DNA from: a candidate division TA06 bacterium
Lineage (GTDB): Bacteria; Hydrothermota; DG-26; E44-bin18; JADFOU01
Length of the DNA: 7,216 nucleotides
Direction of reading: 5' to 3'
Assembly (NCBI GenBank): GCA_022562655.1
Contig: JADFOU010000106.1
Location: 1 to 7,216 of the forward strand
Shown here in pieces: positions 1 through 4,650 of the stretch. Each line of letters starts with the position of its first letter. Within the stretch, counting starts at the first letter, position 1. The position numbers and the translations under genes were made by a program. Under the pieces are notes generated by a model. That model was not told the origin of the DNA. It saw only the letters and a program-made list of their open reading frames with translations, and did not search any database.

Positions 1-442
1 CATCGAAAAACCCATTGAGGAAGGCACGGATGTAAAGACCGGAGCCTCCAACCAGAAGGGGGATCTTTAAACCCGTGATGGGTGATGGGTGATTCGCCCC
101 GCCCCTTGTAGGGGCGGGGTTCGTGATTCGTGAAGTCGAATTATGAATTTCGAATTTCGAATTTCGAGTTTCGAATGTCGATTTAAGAACCTTCCAGGCA
201 TCCCTCGCGTAATCTCCCGAAGAATAATGGACATCCGGCGGGACCAAATCAATCATGTGATGTTTGACCTTCCTCTGTTCCTCCGCAGTGGGTTTGGAGG
301 TTCCAATGTTCATCTCTCGATAGACCTGTCGAGAATCGGCTGAGAGGATCTCTCCCCCCAACGCCTCCGCTACTTGAAGGGCAATCTCCGTCTTCCCTAC
401 CCCGGTGGGACCGAGGATTATGGGCAATCTAATGATCGACAT
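1..442 (-). CDS. miaA: tRNA dimethylallyltransferase MiaA, N-terminal part (3' end outside window)
   Basis: MiaA transfers a dimethylallyl group to N6 of A37 in tRNAs that read UNN codons; it is a cytoplasmic enzyme. The frame is open from the ATG at 442 to the window edge (147 codons; family members are usually about 300 residues, so roughly half is present). Visible motifs are the P-loop GPTGVGKT (residues 11-18), the substrate-binding segment ADSRQVY (35-41), HHMID (61-65) and PLLVGGSGLY (128-137), in family order. Between the helix ending WKVLK (about residue 87) and the LKIPLLVGG strand (from 125) lie about 35 extra residues rich in S, T, N, R and P. They are encoded by repeat DNA at about 71-181, where the family normally has only a few residues. 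The start is the only in-frame ATG before the P-loop and has no Shine-Dalgarno sequence, because an inverted-repeat element abuts it. The gene follows mutL in the same direction, the classical mutL-miaA order. Identification is firm; whether the insert is tolerated is unknown. Confidence 0.93.
   Translation of the reverse strand, partial: MSIIRLPIILGPTGVGKTEIALQVAEALGGEILSADSRQVYREMNIGTSKPTAEEQRKVKHHMIDLVPPDVHYSSGDYARDAWKVLKSTFETRNSKFEIHNSTSRITNPAPTRGGANHPSPITGLKIPLLVGGSGLYIRAFLNGFFD
71..181. repeat. Heptamer-repeat and hairpin element inserted in frame in miaA
   Basis: The stretch is built from 7-bp tandem units around a GC-rich palindrome. At 75-95 there are GTGATGG, GTGATGG and GTGATTC. 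At 98-120 there is a hairpin with CCCCGCCCCT and AGGGGCGGGG arms and a 3-nt loop. At 120-133 TTCGTGA occurs twice. At 139-180 there are six heptamers of the type AATTTCG (three exact, three variants). It contains no stop in the miaA frame and replaces a short loop of the protein. It looks like an intergenic-type dispersed repeat that has landed in, and stayed open through, a core gene; that origin is inferred. Confidence 0.8.
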
Positions 443-577
443 TAGAAATTGGTTCTTAGAAAATGGATATTGGTAATAGAAAATGGAAATCAGAAATTAG
501 ATAAAGACTGAACGAATTTCTACTCACTAATTTCTATTACAAATTTCTAATCTCCAGAAACAATTTTCCAATTTCTA
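443..577. repeat. AT-rich inverted-repeat element between mutL and miaA
   Basis: The whole mutL-miaA gap except 5 bp is one repeat structure. The termini are a perfect 10-bp inverted repeat, TAGAAATTGG at 443-452 and CCAATTTCTA at 568-577. Two further exact complementary pairs lie inside: GTAATAGAAA (473-482) with TTTCTATTAC (531-540), and AGAAATTAG (492-500) with CTAATTTCT (527-535). The sequence is largely made of degenerate 7-nt units of the type TAGAAAT/TGGnnnT, so several alternative pairings are possible. Transcribed from mutL it could fold into a long AU-rich hairpin that separates or tunes miaA expression. It lacks the GC stem and T-run of an intrinsic terminator. No coding potential was seen. 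Confidence 0.8.
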
Positions 578-582
578 TTCAC

Positions 583-2364
583 CTATGTTCTCCCAAACCT
601 CCGATCCAGTTCCTCCATAGGCATTCGGATGATTATGGGACGCCCGTGAGGGCAGAGATAGGGGTTCTCAGTAGCGAAGAGGCGATCCATGAGGGCGTTC
701 ATCTCATCAACACTCAGGGATTCCCCCTTCTTGATGGCTGATTTGCAGGCGAAACCCTTCACCACAGCCTCAAAATTCCGCAGACGAGGTTTCCCCGATC
801 CTCCTAAGGCGGACAGCTCATCCAAGAGGTCTCTCATTCTCTCCTGTCCGAAGGGAGTGTGGGATCGGAAATTCGTTGATATCATAGGGACCCCCTCGAT
901 GACAAGGGTTCTTCCACTCAATCTTTTCATCTCAAACCCCAATTCTTGGATGGGGTCAAAGTGTTCCTCCAAAACCTCCCACTCCTTTGGGGTCAGGTCC
1001 ATGACGAGGGGAAAGAGTAATTTCTGGGACCCCCTCTCCTTTCTCTCCCCTATTTTCATTATCTCGTCAAAAATCACCCGCTCATGAGCATTATGCTGAT
1101 CCACGATTATCATTCCGCTCTGAGTCTGGGCAAAGATATAGACCCGATGGAGCTGCCAGAAGGGAAAGGATCCACCTGCCGAGCCCACTCTCCCCACCCT
1201 GCCCCCCGCCCGATTCTCCTCGCCCCACCCTCGGACTGGGTCGGCAAGGGAGGCGGACTGAGAATCCTCTCTCTTTTGCGAAGGATAGATCTCCCTTGGA
1301 CCTTCACGGAGAAGGGGAAGAGAACCCTCCTCATAACTCCCCAATGGCTTGTGTCGAGTTGACCACCCTTCACTGCCCATCGGTTCTCGGGGCTGTACCG
1401 CATTCCGAACCGTTCTCCTGAGGAGATCATGGATATTCTTTTCGTCTTGGAACCGAACCTCCCGCTTCGTGGGATGAACATTTACATCCACCCGGGAGGG
1501 ATTGATCTGGAGGAAGAGGAGACAGGCGGGGTGTCTTCCCTTTTCTAAGTTCCCATATCCCGAATAGATCGCATGGGAGAGACCCCGACTCTGGATGGGG
1601 CGGTTGTTGACGAAGAGATACTGATGAGACCGAGAGAGGCGAAGAGATTCGGACCGGCTCACAAAACCCGTGACCTCTTCTCCTTTGACCTCCACCATCT
1701 TTTCCAAAAAATCCCTTCCAAAGAGACCGAAGATCCTCTCTCGAAGGTTCGAGGCAGAGGGGAGGAGAAGGAGAGGTCCGCCTGAGGCGGACGAATGGTT
1801 CAAAGTGAAACCGATCTCTGGATGAGAGAGGGCATAAAGGACTATCTGATGCTGGATCTTCTGGAGTTCTGTTTGGGGACTCTTGAGAAACTTCCTGCGG
1901 ACTGGGGTGTTATAGAAGAGATCCTTCACCATGACCGCCGTTCCCGCAGGACATCCCACCTCTTGGACCTCTATGATCTTTCCTCCTTCCAGCCTGACAG
2001 AAATCCCTTCGACTTTTCCTCGAGTCTTCGATTGGATCTCCAGGCGAGAGACCGATCCGATGCTCGGCAGGGCTTCCCCTCTAAAACCAAGGGTCTCAAT
2101 GGAGAAGAGGTTCTCAAAGCGAGTAATTTTACTTGTGGCGTACCGCTTGATGGCTAAAAGAAGATCCTCTCGCTCCATCCCACAGCCATCATCCTTTACC
2201 CGAAGGGACCATAATCCTTCGGATCTCACATCACAAGTGATCTCCTTCGCCCCTGCATCAATGGCATTCTCCAGCAGCTCCTTTACGACAGAGGAAGGTC
2301 TCTCTACCACCTCTCCCGCTGCAATTTTGGAGATTACATTCTCTGGCAGGATTTGAATCTTCAT
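583..2364 (-). CDS. mutL: DNA mismatch repair protein MutL, endonuclease type
   Basis: MutL couples MutS mismatch recognition to strand removal. This 593-residue protein has the full family layout. The N-terminal GHKL ATPase has the catalytic Glu29 in KELLENAIDAGA, DDGCGM (58-63) and GFRGEAL (93-99), followed by the transducer domain with NTPVRRKFL (152-160) and the NVHPTKREVRF segment (295-305). A variable linker runs from about 325 to 400. The C-terminal dimerisation domain carries a metal-binding nuclease motif DQHNAHERVIFDE (422-434), ACKSAIKKG (539-547), CPHGRP (571-576) and a C-terminal FGR. These motifs are typical of MutL that nicks DNA itself in organisms without MutH. In the nuclease motif Asn425 replaces the usual Ala, and Asp433 stands where Glu is usual. 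The linker is enriched in Gly/Arg where the coding strand carries a G-tract run. The ATG at 2364 gives the canonical MKIQILPENVISKIAAGEVVERP start; no clear Shine-Dalgarno sequence precedes it. It is transcribed towards miaA from a promoter near 2407-2435. Confidence 0.97.
   Translation of the reverse strand: MKIQILPENVISKIAAGEVVERPSSVVKELLENAIDAGAKEITCDVRSEGLWSLRVKDDGCGMEREDLLLAIKRYATSKITRFENLFSIETLGFRGEALPSIGSVSRLEIQSKTRGKVEGISVRLEGGKIIEVQEVGCPAGTAVMVKDLFYNTPVRRKFLKSPQTELQKIQHQIVLYALSHPEIGFTLNHSSASGGPLLLLPSASNLRERIFGLFGRDFLEKMVEVKGEEVTGFVSRSESLRLSRSHQYLFVNNRPIQSRGLSHAIYSGYGNLEKGRHPACLLFLQINPSRVDVNVHPTKREVRFQDEKNIHDLLRRTVRNAVQPREPMGSEGWSTRHKPLGSYEEGSLPLLREGPREIYPSQKREDSQSASLADPVRGWGEENRAGGRVGRVGSAGGSFPFWQLHRVYIFAQTQSGMIIVDQHNAHERVIFDEIMKIGERKERGSQKLLFPLVMDLTPKEWEVLEEHFDPIQELGFEMKRLSGRTLVIEGVPMISTNFRSHTPFGQERMRDLLDELSALGGSGKPRLRNFEAVVKGFACKSAIKKGESLSVDEMNALMDRLFATENPYLCPHGRPIIIRMPMEELDRRFGRT
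1776..1792. repeat. 17-bp palindrome GTCCGCCT-G-AGGCGGAC inside mutL
   Basis: Two 8-bp arms are separated by a single G. In the mutL frame it encodes the SASGG stretch at residues 192-196, in a loop of the transducer domain. A GC-rich perfect palindrome of this size stands out from the surrounding sequence and resembles a small dispersed repeat unit; its function is unknown. Confidence 0.6.
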
Positions 2365-2406
2365 AGAAATTCTATTACGAAAATGTGAACCTTCCTTCTG
2401 GATACT

Positions 2407-2435
2407 ACTCTAACTCTACCAGAAGATTCTGTCAA
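2407..2435 (-). promoter_or_regulatory. Predicted sigma-70-type promoter for mutL
   Basis: On the minus strand a perfect TTGACA (2435-2430) is followed after exactly 17 nt by TAGAGT (2412-2407), four of six matches to TATAAT. The expected transcript start is near 2400, giving a leader of about 35 nt before the mutL ATG. Confidence 0.6.
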
Positions 2436-2671
2436 GAAAGATTCCAAAAAATTTGTACTGTATCCATAAATTTTATTCTATTTTCCAATGACCGGTGTTA
2501 CCATTCGGATTCGTAAAGCACGAATCAGTCTGGGTCGTGTAGGGTTTCAATGAAGAAAAAGACTGTAAAATCTTGTGGTTTTTCTTTTTGGATTATGTTC
2601 TCAAAATGTGTGGCCCTGTTTTTCAACATAGTCGAAAGAATTCAAAAAAATCACTCAGTTCATTTTTTTCC

Positions 2672-2700
2672 TTGACACATTCGACAAAGTGGTTTATAGT
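2672..2700 (+). promoter_or_regulatory. Predicted sigma-70-type promoter for the NtrC-family activator gene
   Basis: A perfect TTGACA (2672-2677) is followed after 17 nt by TATAGT (2695-2700), five of six matches. The expected start near 2707 gives a leader of about 55 nt before the ATG at 2762. No Shine-Dalgarno sequence is visible in that leader. A second weak -10-like TATATT at 2746-2751 could give a leaderless transcript but has no good -35. Confidence 0.68.
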
Positions 2701-2761
2701 TTCATCGTTATTTTGTCATTTTGGGACTCTCCATAATTAAGTCGCTATATTTCATAGTTTT

Positions 2762-4105
2762 ATGGGAACATACCATATTTTGATTGTGGACGATGAGGAG
2801 AACATCCGGACCCTCCTGCAGGAAGGCCTTTCCCAATATCATTATGTAGTTGAGACAGCTGAGGACGGTTTTGTCGCTCTGGATAAAGTTAAGAAGACTC
2901 GTTTTGACATAGCCATTGTAGATATTAAGATGCCCAAGATGGATGGGGTCGAAGTGATTCGTTCTTTAAAGGAGGAAAATGAGCAGATTGAAATCATCGT
3001 CCTCACTGCTTTTGCCACAGTGGATACAGCTGTGGCTGCTCTCAAGTTAGGTGCCTCCGACTACTTAACAAAACCTACCCGAATCGAAGAGATCTACCGA
3101 GTGATTTCGAATATCCTTGAAAAGAAGCGCCTGAAAGAGGAGAACATCTCTTTGAAAAGGAGGCTTTACGAACAGAAGAAGATCACCCAGTTGCTCTCTG
3201 CCTCACCCAAAATGCGGGAGATCAATGAGATCATCACACGAGTCGCCAATAATGACAGTCCGGTCTTCATAGAAGGAGAGAGCGGCACCGGAAAAGAATT
3301 GGTTGCCCAAGCCATCCACTTCTCAAGCCTCCGATCTGAAGGTCCTTTCATCCCAATCAACTGTGGCGCCATTCCCGAAAATCTCCTGGAATCTGAACTC
3401 TTCGGCCACAAAAAGGGCGCCTTCACAGGTGCCATAGCGGACAATTTGGGTCTCTTCCGCTCTGCCCATCGAGGGACCATCTTCTTAGATGAAATCAGCG
3501 AGATGGCTTCGTACCTGCAGGTAAAGCTCCTCCGGGTACTTCAGGAACAGAAAATCCGGCCCGTTGGATCTGTCAAACCAATAGAGATTGATGTCCGGGT
3601 CATCTCTGCAACCAATCGAGAAGTTCGAAAGGCTTTGAGTCAGGAAATTCTACGAAACGATCTCTATTATCGTCTCAGCGTTGTCCATCTAAAGCTTCCT
3701 CCACTTCGGGAGAGAAAAGAGGACATCCCTCTTCTCAGCAACTATTTCATCAAATCCTTAAATGAGAAGTACAAGAGGCGTGTGAAGGGATTTAGCCAGG
3801 AAGCCCTCAACATCCTCCATTCCTATCCTTGGCCCGGTAATGTACGAGAATTGGAAAATGTCATCGAAAGGGCTTTCGCCCTCCACTGCGGCGATCTCAT
3901 CGCTACTGAAAATTTACCCAGTACCCTTCTTGAACCTTCCTCTCCTTCTGAATGTGAAGAACCCCTTTCCTTACGAAACATGGAGAAAGAGCTCATCCAA
4001 AAAGCCCTCATGGAAGCGAAGGGGAACAAGAGAAGGGCTGCCGAGCTATTAGGGATTGGAAGGAAAACCATCTATCGAAAAATCAAGACCTATGATTTAG
4101 AGTAG
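2762..4105 (+). CDS. NtrC-family sigma-54-dependent response regulator (REC-AAA+-Fis HTH)
   Basis: A DNA-binding, ATP-driven activator of sigma-54 promoters, 447 residues, the usual size for the family. Receiver domain (about 4-118): acidic cluster DDE (10-12), phospho-acceptor Asp54 in VDIKMPKMDG, Thr82 and Lys104 in LTKP. A short helical linker (120-140) leads to the AAA+ domain (about 145-375). This has Walker A GESGTGKE (172-179), the sigma-54-contacting GAFTGA loop (219-224), Walker B TIFLDEI (239-245), the arginine-finger region RNDLYYRL (299-306) and PWPGNVREL (356-364). The C-terminal Fis-type helix-turn-helix (about 406-447) includes GNKRRAAELLGIGRKTIYRKI. All key residues are present, so it should be a functional phosphorylation-dependent activator. 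An in-frame stop at 2738-2740 makes the ATG at 2762 the earliest start. It stands alone behind a sigma-70-type promoter, divergent from mutL, and its stop is 134 bp before a consensus sigma-54 promoter that it may control. AtoC/ZraR/HydG-like by architecture; the specific target is unknown. Confidence 0.95.
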   Translation: MGTYHILIVDDEENIRTLLQEGLSQYHYVVETAEDGFVALDKVKKTRFDIAIVDIKMPKMDGVEVIRSLKEENEQIEIIVLTAFATVDTAVAALKLGASDYLTKPTRIEEIYRVISNILEKKRLKEENISLKRRLYEQKKITQLLSASPKMREINEIITRVANNDSPVFIEGESGTGKELVAQAIHFSSLRSEGPFIPINCGAIPENLLESELFGHKKGAFTGAIADNLGLFRSAHRGTIFLDEISEMASYLQVKLLRVLQEQKIRPVGSVKPIEIDVRVISATNREVRKALSQEILRNDLYYRLSVVHLKLPPLRERKEDIPLLSNYFIKSLNEKYKRRVKGFSQEALNILHSYPWPGNVRELENVIERAFALHCGDLIATENLPSTLLEPSSPSECEEPLSLRNMEKELIQKALMEAKGNKRRAAELLGIGRKTIYRKIKTYDLE

Positions 4106-4181
4106 TATCATTATGACACCATATTCACTTTTTGACCCACAAAGTCCCTCCCTACCTTCTCCCTCCTATCTCTTCCTGATT

Positions 4182-4198
4182 TTGTAAAGTCTCTACAA
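4182..4198. promoter_or_regulatory. Possible activator-binding inverted repeat upstream of the sigma-54 promoter
   Basis: TTGTA-N7-TACAA, 17 bp overall, lies at about -83 to -67 relative to the predicted start at 4265. Its dyad symmetry and length fit the enhancer sites of NtrC-type dimers, though it is only 5 bp per arm and slightly closer than usual. A pyrimidine-rich tract (4145-4177, 31 of 33 bases) lies just upstream. The rest of the 4106-4238 gap shows nothing recognisable. Confidence 0.3.
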
Positions 4199-4238
4199 TC
4201 CTAAAGCTTACGTCTTTTTCTTCAACCAGATTCATCTA

Positions 4239-4254
4239 TGGCACAATAATTGCA
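4239..4254 (+). promoter_or_regulatory. Consensus sigma-54 (-24/-12) promoter for the receiver-kinase genes
   Basis: TGGCACAATAATTGCA matches the consensus TGGCAC-R-N4-TTGCW at every defined position, with the invariant GG (4240-4241) and GC (4252-4253) correctly spaced. Counting the C at 4253 as -12 puts the transcript start at about 4265, only about 7 nt before the ATG at 4272. Position between an NtrC-type activator gene and a receiver-kinase pair supports a genuine regulated promoter. Confidence 0.87.
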
Positions 4255-4271
4255 TTTGAAATGTATTTGTG

Positions 4272-4637
4272 ATGGATATAGAACCTTTAATCCTTCTAGT
4301 CGACTCGGACGAAAAGAGTCAGAATACCCTACATTCTGCCCTTGAATCCGAGGGATTCCGGATCAATACTGCCTCCAAAGGAAAAGAGGCACTGAAGTTT
4401 CTTCGTTCAAATGAAGTCTCCTTTATGATCATTGACACCTCTCTGAAGGATATGAAAGGGATAGAACTCATCTGGCAGATTAAGGGTCTTGACCCAGATT
4501 GTCCTCTCATTGTGACATCAAGGGATACGTCTGGAGACGCAGAGATCCAAGCCCGAGAAGCCGGAATTCTCTACTATGCTCGAAAGCCCTACAACGTCGA
4601 ACACATTCTCTCGGTCATAAAATATTCTTTACAATAA
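4272..4637 (+). CDS. Stand-alone receiver-domain (REC) response regulator
   Basis: A 121-residue single-domain receiver with no output domain, probably a phosphate relay, sink or kinase-tuning partner. The start may be the ATG at 4272 or a GTG directly before it at 4269; numbering here is from the GTG. The receiver fold is clear: strand ILLVDSDE (8-15), phospho-acceptor Asp56 in FMIIDTSLKDMKG, Thr83 in IVTS, and Lys106 in ARKPY. Two sites are unusual. The second residue of the acidic pair that binds Mg2+ is Ser13 (D12-S13-D14 in place of DD), and the proline of the common D-x-x-M-P loop is Lys60. Phosphorylation may therefore be weak or altered, although Asp14 might compensate. It lies behind the sigma-54 promoter and 13 nt before the kinase gene, so the two are almost certainly co-transcribed. 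No Shine-Dalgarno sequence fits in the very short predicted leader. Confidence 0.88.
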   Translation: MDIEPLILLVDSDEKSQNTLHSALESEGFRINTASKGKEALKFLRSNEVSFMIIDTSLKDMKGIELIWQIKGLDPDCPLIVTSRDTSGDAEIQAREAGILYYARKPYNVEHILSVIKYSLQ

Positions 4638-4650
4638 CATACGAAGGTCT

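Larger units (their letters stand above)
2365..2761. other. 397-bp divergent intergenic region between mutL and the NtrC-type activator
   Basis: This AT-rich stretch separates two divergent genes and contains their predicted promoters (2407-2435 minus, 2672-2700 plus). In its middle is a perfect 7-bp inverted repeat, GATTCGT (2508-2514) and ACGAATC (2520-2526) around AAAGC, which could be an operator or a small hairpin. A 41-codon ATG frame (2550-2675, beginning MKKKTVKSCG) has a weak AGGG upstream, but its stop lies inside the -35 box of the plus-strand promoter and it is probably chance. No tRNA or terminator with a GC stem and T-run was seen. Confidence 0.6.

Noticed and set aside
98..120. 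Intrinsic terminator (CCCCGCCCCT/AGGGGCGGGG hairpin)
   Set aside because: It lies inside the open miaA frame and no T-run follows on either strand; it fits better as part of a repeat element.
1084..2356. Several plus-strand open frames opposite mutL
   Set aside because: They are shadows of the mutL frame; their translations lack coherent motifs, while mutL is complete and conserved.
2609..2628. Possible sigma-54 promoter (TGTGGCCCTGTTTTTCA) before the activator gene
   Set aside because: The invariant GC of the -12 element is absent; the nearby sigma-70-type promoter is much better.
2550..2675. 41-codon ATG frame in the divergent spacer (MKKKTVKSCG...)
   Set aside because: It has only a weak AGGG upstream, its stop falls within the -35 box of the activator promoter, and the composition looks like AT-rich noncoding DNA.
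4106..4180. Transcription terminator after the first NtrC-type activator
   Set aside because: Only short imperfect stems without a T-run were found; the pyrimidine tract does not form a hairpin.
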